Positions 1 to 6,381 of a stretch of 13,792 nt of DNA are shown here, piece after piece. Origin of the DNA: JAMXLO01 sp041487355. GTDB lineage: Bacteria; Pseudomonadota; Alphaproteobacteria; Acetobacterales; Acetobacteraceae. The stretch is from positions 1-13,792 of the forward strand of contig JBGPND010000140.1 of NCBI GenBank assembly GCA_041487355.1. Direction: 5' to 3'. The notes below the pieces were generated by a model. It worked only from the letters and a program-made list of their open reading frames with translations. It searched no databases and was not told the DNA's origin. Numbering within the stretch: position 1 is the first letter of the stretch; every line of letters starts with the position of its first letter. The position numbers and the translations under genes are program-made.

Positions 1-395
1 ACCGCCGGTGCACGGACGGAATGCTCAACCGCGAAGGCTCGGCACACGAGGGGGCCCAAGCGAAAACTGCGTCCTGGCTCGACGCTCTTTCGATCGGCGA
101 ACGGATAGTGGCCGATGAGCGCCCAGGTCTCCGCTGTTGCATAGACCGGCCAGCGCGCACCCTCGGCAAAACCGCGGGCGTGATCCGGATGCGCGTGTGT
201 CAATAGAATGAGGGTGGGAGAGACGCGTCCAAGCCGGCCAAGCCAGTCTCGGCCGCAGTCGACCATGATCCGGCACTCTGCGCATTGCACGAGCAAGGAA
301 CTGTGCCATTGGTGGCGGGCAGACCGCTGGCCGGTCTCGCCACGCGTGCCGAGAAAGGTAAGACGCAGTTCCCCGTCCCGACCCGCCCGCCACAC
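1..395 (-). CDS. Metallo-beta-lactamase-fold hydrolase, partial (C-terminus beyond the window)
   Basis: A predicted metal-dependent hydrolase; only the N-terminal ~131 residues are inside the window. Seen: an N-terminal strand reading LRLTFLGTRGETG (residues 10-22), then a strand ending MVDCG (44-48), then the metal-binding motif THAHPDHARG (H67, H69, D71, H72), the HxHxDH signature of the superfamily. Family knowledge: stand-alone members with LTFLGTRG near the start are usually 200-260 residues and bind two metals; the substrate is not predictable. I place the start at GTG 393-395 because a TAG lies in frame only 9 nt upstream (405-407) and the conserved fold begins right after the GTG. A 29-codon ORF in the same frame sits upstream. 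The gene is divergent from the hydrolase at 617, with an FNR-type palindrome between them. Family is secure, exact start is not. Confidence 0.8.
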   Translation of the reverse strand, partial: MWRAGRDGELRLTFLGTRGETGQRSARHQWHSSLLVQCAECRIMVDCGRDWLGRLGRVSPTLILLTHAHPDHARGFAEGARWPVYATAETWALIGHYPFADRKSVEPGRSFRLGPLVCRAFAVEHSVRAPA

Positions 396-404
396 GGCGC
401 AGAC

Positions 405-494
405 CTAATGTGCTCTCGGCAACGGCAGATCGGCCGTGGCCAGCACATGCCGAGTGACGCCATCCTGGCCGATAATGGGCACCAAGCCGATCAT
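405..494 (-). CDS. Small 29-residue ORF just upstream of the metallo-hydrolase
   Basis: ATG at 492-494 follows a good ribosome-binding site (AAGGGGAG about 9 nt upstream). It encodes MIGLVPIIGQDGVTRHVLATADLPLPRAH, ending in TAG 9 nt before the GTG chosen for the metallo-hydrolase and in the same frame. Two readings are possible. It may be a short leader peptide translated ahead of the hydrolase, or the original N-terminus of a longer hydrolase now split by an amber codon. The FNR-type box at 551-564 is centred about 64 bp upstream of this ATG. That suits a class II promoter with a ~20 nt leader, so the ORF start may be the true translation entry point of the transcript. No recognised domain. 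Confidence 0.35.
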   Translation of the reverse strand: MIGLVPIIGQDGVTRHVLATADLPLPRAH

Positions 495-550
495 AGTCGT
501 GTCGTCTCCCCTTATTAACGTCAGTTTGGCTCCGATCGGGATGGCCATCG

Positions 551-564
551 TTGATCTCGATCAA
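551..564. promoter_or_regulatory. FNR/ANR/FixK-type box between divergent genes
   Basis: TTGATCTCGATCAA is a perfect match to the Crp/Fnr-family anaerobic consensus TTGAT-N4-ATCAA and is a full palindrome. Its centre (557.5) is about 60 bp from the rightward start at 617 and about 64 bp from the leftward ATG at 494. With the usual -41.5 activator position, transcripts would begin near 599 (+) and 516 (-), giving short leaders on both sides. One site could therefore activate both directions. The -10 hexamers at the expected places are weak, as is common for activator-dependent promoters. Identity is from the motif only; which family member binds is inferred. Confidence 0.82.
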
Positions 565-616
565 TGCGCGATCACCGCCGCCGCAGTCTGTTTGTCCAAG
601 TACAGGGATTGGGGCC

Positions 617-1276
617 ATGGCCATTGCACGGCGCCGCACTGTCTCGGTTACTCTGCCTCCGCATGGTGGGGAGGGTCTGCTCGGCCTTTCTGCGGGCCAG
701 GCAAAGGGAATCGTGTTGTTCGCGCATGGCAGCGGCAGCAGCCGGCTCGGTCCGCGCAACGCGTCGGTTGCCGAATCGTTGCAGCAGGCAAACTTGGCAA
801 CGCTCCTGTTTGACCTGTTGACAGACGCAGAGGCGGCGCGGCGGCACAATGTTTTCGACATCCCCCTGCTCGCCGAACGGTTGCTTCAGGCGGCCGAATG
901 GACAAGCAATTGCTCGGCTGGCAGAGGTATTCCTCTTGGCTTCTTCGGCGCCAGCACAGGTGCCGCAGCGGCTCTGGTCGCGGCAGCGCAGCGACAGGAC
1001 GTGCGCGCCGTCGTCAGTCGGGGCGGCCGACCGGACCTGGCAGGCGACGCGCTCGCCAGGGTCACGCCCCCGACATTGCTGATCGTGGGAGGCGCGGATC
1101 TCGAGGTCCTGGAACTGAACCGGCAGGCCAAGCGCCTTCTGCGCTGCGAATGCCAATTGGAGGTTGTCCCGGGCGCGACACATCTGTTCGAGGAAACGGG
1201 CGCACTGGAATCCGTTGTTGCGCTTGCGCGCGCGTGGTTCCTGCAACACTTGATCGCGACCGAAGCAGCACACTGA
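617..1276 (+). CDS. Dienelactone-hydrolase-like alpha/beta hydrolase
   Basis: A cytoplasmic alpha/beta-hydrolase of 219 residues. Seen: the oxyanion-hole strand GIVLFAHGSGSSR (31-43), nucleophile elbow GFFGASTGAAAAL with GxSxG Ser113, a candidate acid Asp161 in LLIVGGADLEV, and a candidate catalytic His189 in PGATHLF. Order and spacing form a complete Ser-Asp-His triad. ATG 617 is preceded by GGGATTGGGG; the frame is open further upstream but only from a TTG inside the FNR-type box, so 617 is preferred. The stop is 1 nt before the phosphoribosyltransferase start, so the two are co-transcribed and probably translationally coupled. Family knowledge: this hydrolase type is often next to, or fused with, such a phosphoribosyltransferase, but the substrate is unknown. 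No signal peptide is seen. Confidence 0.87.
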   Translation: MAIARRRTVSVTLPPHGGEGLLGLSAGQAKGIVLFAHGSGSSRLGPRNASVAESLQQANLATLLFDLLTDAEAARRHNVFDIPLLAERLLQAAEWTSNCSAGRGIPLGFFGASTGAAAALVAAAQRQDVRAVVSRGGRPDLAGDALARVTPPTLLIVGGADLEVLELNRQAKRLLRCECQLEVVPGATHLFEETGALESVVALARAWFLQHLIATEAAH

Positions 1277-1277
1277 A

Positions 1278-1940
1278 ATGCAATTCACTGATAGGCACCA
1301 GGCGGGGCGGTTGCTCGCCAAGCAACTTTCGCATCTGAAGGAGCACCATCCGGTTGTCCTGGCGCTGCCACGCGGCGGCGTGCCGGTGGGCTACGAGATT
1401 GCGCGCGAGTTGGCGGCGCCGCTCGGTCTCGTGCTGGTGCGCAAGATCGGCGCTCCCGATCAGCCTGAGCTGGCGATCGGCGCGGTGGCCAATGGGGAAC
1501 ATCCCGAGCTGGTGACCGATCCGCAGCTTGCATCCTGGCTGGCGGTCCAGCCGGATTACCTCGAAGCAACCAAGACGCGTGAGTTGGAGGAAATCGAGCG
1601 ACGCCGGAAGCTCTATTTCGGCGATCGCACACCCGTGGAGGTGCGCGGGCGGACTGTCATCTTGGTTGATGACGGCATCGCCACCGGTGCGACCATGCTG
1701 GCCGCGCTGCGCGCCACCCGCCGGCGCGCACCCTCGCGTCTCGTCCTGGCGGTACCTGTGGCATCCCCCGACGCGCTAGACCGGATGCGAGGAGACGCGG
1801 ATGAGGTCGTCTGTCTGGATACGCCGGCAGACTTCATGGCCGTTGGACAATTCTACCGCCGTTTTCCCCAATTGCAGGACGATGAAGTGATCCACCTGCT
1901 CGAAGCGGCACGAAAATTCGCTCCGGCGGAGCAGACATAG
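1278..1940 (+). CDS. Phosphoribosyltransferase (type I PRTase fold)
   Basis: A 220-residue cytoplasmic type I phosphoribosyltransferase. Seen: VVLALPRGGVPVGYEIA (26-42) for the first strand and PPi loop, LVLVRKIGAP (51-60), and the PRPP-binding signature VILVDDGIATGATM (127-140), whose two aspartates (D131, D132) contact the ribose hydroxyls and whose GATGAT-like loop holds the 5' phosphate. A variable hood of about 40 residues with charged helices (95-112) lies between. Family knowledge: these proteins bind PRPP and a nucleobase-like acceptor, but this subgroup has no assigned substrate and is typical of stress clusters. It is second in the operon with the upstream hydrolase (1 nt gap) and so should fall under the FNR-type box at 551-564. 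Family is near certain, substrate unknown. Confidence 0.94.
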   Translation: MQFTDRHQAGRLLAKQLSHLKEHHPVVLALPRGGVPVGYEIARELAAPLGLVLVRKIGAPDQPELAIGAVANGEHPELVTDPQLASWLAVQPDYLEATKTRELEEIERRRKLYFGDRTPVEVRGRTVILVDDGIATGATMLAALRATRRRAPSRLVLAVPVASPDALDRMRGDADEVVCLDTPADFMAVGQFYRRFPQLQDDEVIHLLEAARKFAPAEQT

Positions 1941-1960
1941 CCCGAGGAGCGATGCTGACT

Positions 1961-2471
1961 ATGGACGCCTCGCGCGCCGACAAGAAAAGAGAACGGACAC
2001 GAACGGAACTCGTTCTTGCGCAAGCCGATCTCGACGCGATGCCGGCCGCGCTACGCAAACAGCTATTGCTCTACCTGGTTGGAACCGGGGGGCTCGCGAA
2101 CTCGAGAAGGCCGAAGGCGTTCCGCTCACGCGCGAGCACGCAATCGCCCTTCTGCGCGAAGTCAGTTTCCATCCCGCACGCGCTCGTCTGCGGGTAATCC
2201 TTGAGCGGTTTGCCTACGGCGATGCCACCAAGCCACCGTCGAGAAACCGCATGATCGAGGCACTGGAGGAGGACGGCGCCATCTCGGACGATACCTGGCC
2301 ACGCTCAACCGGATGACGGCGAAGTTTACGGGACGCCCAGGAGCCAGGTTATGCGAGTACCAGACGACAGGCGACGCGTATACGACGCATGCGGCAACGC
2401 GAGAGATCCTTCGGGAGTTGCTCCTGACGATGAAGGAATCGGGCAAACGGGAGGGGCCTCTTTGGGAGTGA
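1961..2471 (+). pseudogene. Hypothetical protein, ~170 residues, broken by two one-base frameshifts
   Basis: Three consecutive reading frames together give one continuous, coding-like protein. Frame 1 runs from ATG 1961 (GAGGAG 11 nt upstream), beginning MDASRADKKRERTRTE, to about 2090 at LLLYLVGTGG. Frame 2 continues as ARELEKAEGVPLTREHAI and ends near 2290 at EALEEDGAISDD. Frame 3 continues as YLATLNRMTAKFTGRPGARL and stops at TGA 2469-2471 after KREGPLWE. The first break is at a run of six G (2087-2092), the second near 2289-2292. Adding one base at each restores a 170-residue frame. The protein is charged, mostly helical and has no membrane segment; I do not recognise a family. It starts 20 nt after the phosphoribosyltransferase, so it looks like the third operon gene. 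Sequencing error at the G run is a real alternative to pseudogenisation. Confidence 0.6.
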
Positions 2472-2641
2472 CACAAGTCGGCCTAGATTCCCTCGCTCCA
2501 TGTTCGGCAGTCGCCCAGGCCGGCAGCCACGCGCCGACCGGTTCCATCCTGACAAATTCTGAAGCCTCCGCCGAGAAATCCGAGCAGCCGTGCGACGCCA
2601 CTCTGCTGTGCATGACCACCCGTCCCAGTAAAACTGGGCCT

Positions 2642-3676
2642 ATGTCCATCTTCGCATTAACGGACGTCGTGCGACGCGCCCAGGGCAATGCTCTGGACCT
2701 GCTCGGTTTCGGACCTAGCGAGTGCTCGTACCGTGTAATCGCCTCCGCGCCAAACTGGCGATTGCGCGATTACGGCGGCTCCCTTGCGCGGCCGCCCTTG
2801 CTCATCATTGCGGCACCCATCAAGCGGCCATACATTTGGGACTTGGCGCCGTCGGTGAGCGTTGTGCGGTATTGTCTGCACCGGGGCCTGCGCGTGTACC
2901 TGCTGGAATGGAAACCACCTCCGTTCGGTGATGGAAGTGCCGGCCTTGAAACATATGGCGACCGCGCCATAGCGGAATGCGTGGCGCGGATCTCGGCCGA
3001 GCAGGACGGACAGGCGCCGTTCTTGATCGGCCACTCGCTAGGGGGCACGCTAGCGGCAACATTCGCTGCTCTGGACCCGCAATGCATCCGCGGCCTTGTG
3101 CTTCTCGGGGCACCGCTCAGTTTCCAGCCGGGGTCGAGCAAGTTTCGTGATGCCGTCGTCGCCTTGGCACCATCGCTGTCGATGGAAACCGGCATCGTGC
3201 CGGGGTCAGCTGTCTCGCAGTTCAGCGCTTTGGCGTCGCCCGGCACATTCATCTGGTCGAGAGTGATCGACGCAACTCTCAGTTTACCCGACATACGGGC
3301 AACCGAGATTCACACGCGGGTAGAGCGCTGGGCTCTCGACGAAGTCGCCCTCCCGGGCATGCTTGTCCGCCAGGTGCTGCGATGGTTCTATCAGGAAAAC
3401 CGGCTTTGCCAGGGAACCCTCCGAGTCCGTGACAGAACTGTGGGGCCATCCACCATCCGAGTGCCCACGCTTGCCGTCGTCAACGCTGCCGATGAGATTG
3501 CGCCCCGTGCGTCAGTCAAGCCTTTCCTCGATCAGATACCGGGGCGGGATGTGCGCCTGCTCGAGTTCCCCGGTGAGACCGGCGTAGGCATGCAACACCT
3601 CGCTATACTCGTTGGATCCCGCGCCCATGCCGAGGTCTGGCCGGATATTAGTGACTGGCTTGATGCGCACGGCTGA
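2642..3676 (+). CDS. PhaC-like alpha/beta hydrolase with a serine nucleophile
   Basis: A 344-residue alpha/beta-hydrolase related to PHA synthases but probably a hydrolase or acyltransferase. Seen: RPPLLIIAAPIKRPYIWDL (50-68), equivalent to the LIVPAWIMKYYILDL block of PhaC; YLLEWKPP (86-93), matching the synthase ISWKNP block; then FLIGHSLGGTLAA with Ser132 in GHSLGG, where true synthases carry Cys (GYCLGG in the phaC of this window). Later come VVNAADEIAP (D284) and GVGMQHLAILVG (H319), completing a triad. The frame is open upstream to 2351 but that part is atypical. ATG 2642 begins the conserved domain; ATG 2612 is an alternative. Neither has a strong ribosome-binding site, and a small hairpin (CCCAGT-AAA-ACTGGG, 2623-2637) lies just ahead. 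A role in PHA or hydroxyacyl turnover is inferred from similarity and context. Confidence 0.85.
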   Translation: MSIFALTDVVRRAQGNALDLLGFGPSECSYRVIASAPNWRLRDYGGSLARPPLLIIAAPIKRPYIWDLAPSVSVVRYCLHRGLRVYLLEWKPPPFGDGSAGLETYGDRAIAECVARISAEQDGQAPFLIGHSLGGTLAATFAALDPQCIRGLVLLGAPLSFQPGSSKFRDAVVALAPSLSMETGIVPGSAVSQFSALASPGTFIWSRVIDATLSLPDIRATEIHTRVERWALDEVALPGMLVRQVLRWFYQENRLCQGTLRVRDRTVGPSTIRVPTLAVVNAADEIAPRASVKPFLDQIPGRDVRLLEFPGETGVGMQHLAILVGSRAHAEVWPDISDWLDAHG

Positions 3677-3903
3677 GGGCACGATGACTATGACAAAATC
3701 GTGATCCCTCACTTCTGGTTCGGCGAGCTGTTGTCGTCATTGAGAGGCCGTACCGGGATTTCAGCTCCGAACCGCGCAGCGCTGGCCAGTACCTCCAATC
3801 GCGTCGCCGAGCCTTTCGCTTTGATTTGTCGCAATGGTACATTGCGGCACATGCACATAGAAATATCCACCCCGCGCTGACCAGAGCACCATTGGTTGGT
3901 GTG

Positions 3904-4101
3904 ATGCAGATGGTGAACCCAGGTGGTGATAGCCCTGAAGTTATCGCGCTCGTCTTGTTGGAGCGCGTTGCGAGACCCGAACGCCCGCAGTGCGACACCA
4001 AGCCGGACACGGAAATGACACCTACGGATCGGAGGCGGATTCTCGCGACGTATGTGGAATGCCTCTCGGCTGTTCGAGGAGGCGAAGCGGCGGCGGTATA
4101 A
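3904..4101 (+). CDS. Small hypothetical protein, 65 residues
   Basis: Starts at ATG 3904 (MQMVNPGGDSP) or possibly ATG 3910. The predicted product has a helical stretch EVIALVLLERVARPE, a linker rich in D, T and K, and a second helix TDRRRILATYVECLSAVRGG. It has no signal peptide and no metal motif. The composition looks coding, and the two-helix layout is like that of small regulatory or adaptor proteins, but I recognise no family. It lies between the PhaC-like hydrolase and the CBS-domain gene, with 227 nt before it. A degenerate FNR-like site (TTGAT-TTGT-CGCAA, 3821-3834) lies 76 bp upstream of the ATG but is too weak to list on its own. Start and reality are both uncertain. Confidence 0.5.
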   Translation: MQMVNPGGDSPEVIALVLLERVARPERPQCDTKPDTEMTPTDRRRILATYVECLSAVRGGEAAAV

Positions 4102-4179
4102 AGGACGACGGCGCGCCAGCGGCCACGGATCGACCCGTCGTATCGGCAGAATTATCAGAAGGGCCGTGCGCTACGACGA

Positions 4180-4193
4180 TTGATCTAGATCAA
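4180..4193. promoter_or_regulatory. FNR/ANR/FixK-type box upstream of the CBS-domain gene
   Basis: TTGATCTAGATCAA, a perfect palindrome with the same TTGATCTNGATCAA core as the other two strong sites of this window. Its centre is 112 bp upstream of the CBS-gene ATG at 4299. A class II promoter would start near 4228 and leave a leader of about 70 nt. No gene is evident leftward within 75 bp, so the target is most likely the rightward gene. Confidence 0.8.
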
Positions 4194-4298
4194 TGTCCCG
4201 CAGGAGGTCGCAGAGTGGGTAATTGCGTGGCCCTGCTCCAAACATCGGCTGGGCTCTTGCAGCGTCTCACCATGTCACTCAGGTCTGTGGAGCGCGAA

Positions 4299-4748
4299 AT
4301 GCGAGTCAGCGAACTTATGTCCAAAAAAGTAGAGTGGGTCAGCCCCACGCTGTCACTCCGCGACGCCGCGTCCAAAATGCGTGATCTCGACATCGGCTGC
4401 CTTCCGGTTGGAGAGAACGACCGCCTGGTCGGGATGATCACCGACCGCGACATTGCCTGTCGCGGCTTTGCCGCAAGGAGGGCTCCCGGAAGGGCGACGG
4501 TGCGCGGCGCCATGCCCAGCGGGATCACCTATTGCTTCGATGACCAGGACGTGAGTGAAGCGGCCCATCTTATGGAGGAGAAGCACATTCGCCGGCTGCC
4601 AGTTCTCAACCGGCAGAAGCGCATGGTCGGGATTCTGTCTCTGGGAGACATCTCGCAGCACGCTCCGGGTAGGGTCTCGGCGGAAGTGCTCAAGGCCGTC
4701 ACTACGCACGGGCACCCAGAGGCCGCTCACGCCGCATCGGCGGGCTGA
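4299..4748 (+). CDS. Tandem CBS-domain protein
   Basis: A 149-residue soluble protein made almost only of two CBS motifs (a Bateman module). Seen: domain 1 MRVSELMSKKVEWVSPT...AASKMRDLDIGCLPV...RLVGMITDRDIACR (about 1-57) and domain 2 VRGAMPSGITYCF...VSEAAHLMEEKHIRRLPVLN...MVGILSLGDISQ (68-121). Both carry the GM/GILxxxDI strand-helix that contacts the ribose and phosphate of bound adenosine nucleotides. Family knowledge: stand-alone CBS pairs sense AMP, ADP, ATP, NAD or S-adenosylmethionine and control partner proteins. Here it is probably an energy-state sensor for the stress island; the partner is unknown. ATG 4299 is chosen for GGAG seven nt upstream and because MRVSELM is the usual CBS start; ATG 4272 is in frame but lacks this. 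The FNR-type box at 4180 should control it. Confidence 0.93.
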   Translation: MRVSELMSKKVEWVSPTLSLRDAASKMRDLDIGCLPVGENDRLVGMITDRDIACRGFAARRAPGRATVRGAMPSGITYCFDDQDVSEAAHLMEEKHIRRLPVLNRQKRMVGILSLGDISQHAPGRVSAEVLKAVTTHGHPEAAHAASAG

Positions 4749-5105
4749 CCTCCGAAACCAGCGTGTTGTCGGTGCGGTTCTGTCAGTACGCACGCCAGGT
4801 CGGCTCCGCGGGAGTCGCCAGGCAGGAGATCGTGTCAGGCGGCTTCCAAAATACCCAAGACGGTGAACGCGCGGCAAAGTTGACGCAGTGGCCTTCGATG
4901 GGCTGAGCCATGTTGGCGATGGAACGATCGGACGCGGCGAAAACTCCGAGGCTCATCGAAGGGCAATCTTATATTTGACTGAACAAGGCTAGTCTGTCGG
5001 CTGCGCCGATCTATATAGGCCGTGCGATGAAACTTCACGGGCATGGCAGAGCGAGCAGCGCCAATTTTGTCGACTTGTGAAGTGCTCCACTGGGGCTGCA
5101 CAACG
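4749..5105. other. Gene-poor stretch after the CBS gene
   Basis: 357 bases in which I see no supported gene on either strand. The few short ATG frames (22 codons from 4911, 17 codons from 5027) lack ribosome-binding sites. Base composition around 4955-5020 is more AT-rich than the flanks, with a TTGACT at 4975 and a TATATA run near 5012, but these are not spaced as a sigma70 promoter. It may be degraded sequence linked to the transposase remnants downstream. No clear terminator follows the CBS gene. Confidence 0.4.
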
Positions 5106-5243
5106 CTATGGGGGTGACTTCCGACCACAAGGGATCAGCGCCCGGACGACTTCAATCAGCAGGCGCACCGCGAGTTCCGCGTCGTGGTCATCAACGGCAT
5201 CGCTCGCCCGCTGCAAGTGCTCCTGCATCTGGTCTTGGGTCAT
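5106..5243 (-). CDS. Small acidic helical protein, 45 residues
   Basis: ATG at 5241-5243 sits behind a strong ribosome-binding site (TGAGGAGT, 4 nt spacing) on the minus strand. The product is MTQDQMQEHLQRASDAVDDH (1-20), then DAELAVRLLIEVVRALIPC and a short basic end GRKSPP. The pattern is a soluble amphipathic helix pair with an acidic turn, and codon use looks coding. I do not recognise a family. It stands alone between the CBS gene (opposite strand) and the transposase remnants. Being so short, it could be a functional small protein or the surviving N-terminus of a truncated gene, since the CPCGRKSPP-like tail has little character. Confidence 0.5.
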   Translation of the reverse strand: MTQDQMQEHLQRASDAVDDHDAELAVRLLIEVVRALIPCGRKSPP

Positions 5244-5447
5244 GGCCACTCCTCAGATCATTGTTGGTCAGCGCGGTGAGGGTAATCGCGCCTGTGAGCA
5301 GCCGAAAGGAAGTCTGACTATGTTTGCCTGCAGTCCGGCACTATGCCGCGTATTCCTGCATGACCGGACTGCGCGCACGCCAAACAATACGAGGCGATTG
5401 CGGACCCCGCAGGATAGCCCCATGTGCAACGGAGCCGTGTGCAAAGT

Positions 5448-5722
5448 ATGCGCGACGGGGCCTGCAACATTATCAACGGCATCCTGCGGCGACTTCGCAC
5501 TGGAGCGCCATAGCCCCCAAGAAATGCGGCGATTGGAACTCGATTTGCCGCCGCTTCCGACGATGGACCGTGTCGGGCATCTGGGAGAGCGTCGCCATCG
5601 CTCGCGCCGAGACGATGGCGCAGAGCGGGCCCCACAACATCGATAGCACCACGGTTCGCGCCAACGTCTCGGCAGCGGGCGGAAAAGATCCTGTGGGGCA
5701 TGGGACGGCCGGGCGTGGCTAG
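5448..5722 (+). pseudogene. IS5-family transposase remnant (N-terminal part, frameshifted)
   Basis: Two adjacent frames reproduce the N-terminal part of an IS5-family DDE transposase. Frame 1 (5448-5510) reads RDGACNIINGILRRLRTGAP, matching the INGILWxLRTGAPWRDLP helix. After a break near 5511-5518, frame 2 reads KKCGDWNSICRRFRRW, then VSGIWESVA, then HNIDSTTVRANVSAAGGK, the family's YGxWNSxYRRFRRW and first catalytic-Asp block (IDSTxxRAHxSAAG). The rest of the catalytic domain, with the second Asp and the Glu, is absent, and the frame stops at 5722. No terminal inverted repeats were identified. The element is inactive, and it shows past insertion and deletion beside the terB-like gene. Confidence 0.65.
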
Positions 5723-5759
5723 GCTTGGGGTCCGGACACATGTTGGGCGAAATTGTGGA

Positions 5760-5869
5760 GCTGAAGCGAGGTTATCCAAGCAGCGCGAGGAGATCGCGCA
5801 GCTGAAGGGCCTGAAAAGGCCGTCCCGCTATCAAGCCGAGAAGCCGAGCGGCACGGAGAAGGGGACGAC
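5760..5869 (+). pseudogene. Second transposase remnant (N-terminal coiled-coil fragment)
   Basis: About 36 codons with the N-terminal signature of a different transposase: RLSKQREEIAQLKGLKRPSR followed by EKPSGTEKGT. Family knowledge: a group of proteobacterial transposases begins with a coiled coil ending EIARLKGLKGRPxIKPSGMEKGT, so this matches the region just before their DNA-binding part. No catalytic residues remain, and the open frame continues only as noise antisense to the terB-like gene. It ends within 10 bases of the terB-like stop at 5878, so this insertion probably set the 3' boundary of that gene. Confidence 0.5.
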
Positions 5870-5877
5870 ATCCTGTT

Positions 5878-6381
5878 TCATATCGCAGGGTGCCGGGGAG
5901 AACCGCCCGGAGCCGGAAACCCCCACAACGTGCATGCCGCGAAGCGTTCCCGGATGCCTGACGAGATGCCAAGGCTGCGGCGTATGGAGGTCAAGGCCGC
6001 AATCTCGGCCTCGCCGACGTCGCCATCGGCCGCAGCGACCAGTTCCGCCGCACGCAGGACGATCCACGCGCGGGGCGTACCGGCCAGCACGTGCAACTCC
6101 TGCAGGAATTGTGCCCGCTGGCGCGAATCACGTTGCAATCGGCGCATCTTTTCGTCGAACATGGCAAGCACGTCCCATCGCCGAGCGGCCCCGCGCGAGA
6201 GGAATCGGCGCGCATAGCCGACAAGTTCGCTCCGCTCGGCCGGGTGCAGCCTGCCATCCGCGCACGCCACGGTCGCGGCCGCGGTCGCCATGCACTGCAC
6301 GAAGTGCGCCCCGCCGTCTGCGTTACTGTCGCCTGAGACAAGGGTTGGCGCGGCAACATAGGAAGCGTTCTGAACGTGCAT
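5878..6381 (-). CDS. TerB-family (tellurite-resistance-like) protein
   Basis: A 167-residue soluble helical protein of the TerB superfamily. Seen: FVQCMATAAATVACADGRLHPAER (27-50) with the acidic DGxxxxxE loop, a helical middle containing VLAMFDEKMRRLQRD (71-85), and a second acidic loop VAAADGDVGEAEIAALTSIRRSLG (115-138). The pair of DGxxxxxE motifs is the TerB metal (Ca2+-like) site. Family knowledge: TerB members belong to membrane-linked stress and chemical-resistance complexes, and stand-alone versions are common in stress islands. ATG 6379-6381 has GAGGAG seven nt upstream; a GTG directly before it is less likely. The last ~28 residues (SSGIRERFAACTLWGFP and on) look unlike the family and run into transposase debris, so the C-terminus may be altered. 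Residue 1 lies 309 bp from the FNR-type box at 6690, too far for direct control. Confidence 0.87.
   Translation of the reverse strand: MHVQNASYVAAPTLVSGDSNADGGAHFVQCMATAAATVACADGRLHPAERSELVGYARRFLSRGAARRWDVLAMFDEKMRRLQRDSRQRAQFLQELHVLAGTPRAWIVLRAAELVAAADGDVGEAEIAALTSIRRSLGISSGIRERFAACTLWGFPAPGGSPRHPAI

Noticed and set aside
25..861. 278-codon minus-strand open frame over the left divergent region
   Set aside because: It runs through the divergent promoter and antisense to the alpha/beta hydrolase, its product is rich in R, P, S and C, and the metallo-hydrolase with HxHxDH is in another minus frame.
2351..2641. N-terminal extension of the PhaC-like hydrolase frame
   Set aside because: It overlaps the third frame of the broken hypothetical gene, and its composition is unlike the hydrolase domain; the conserved domain starts after 2642.
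3821..3834. Possible FNR-like site TTGAT-TTGT-CGCAA
   Set aside because: Only the left half-site is good; two mismatches in the right half make chance likely, although the position before the small gene at 3904 is suitable.
3702..3881. Plus-strand frame from GTG 3702 (MIPHFWFGELLSSLRGRTG...)
   Set aside because: No ribosome-binding site, no recognised family and about 59 codons; may be decayed coding sequence but not supportable.
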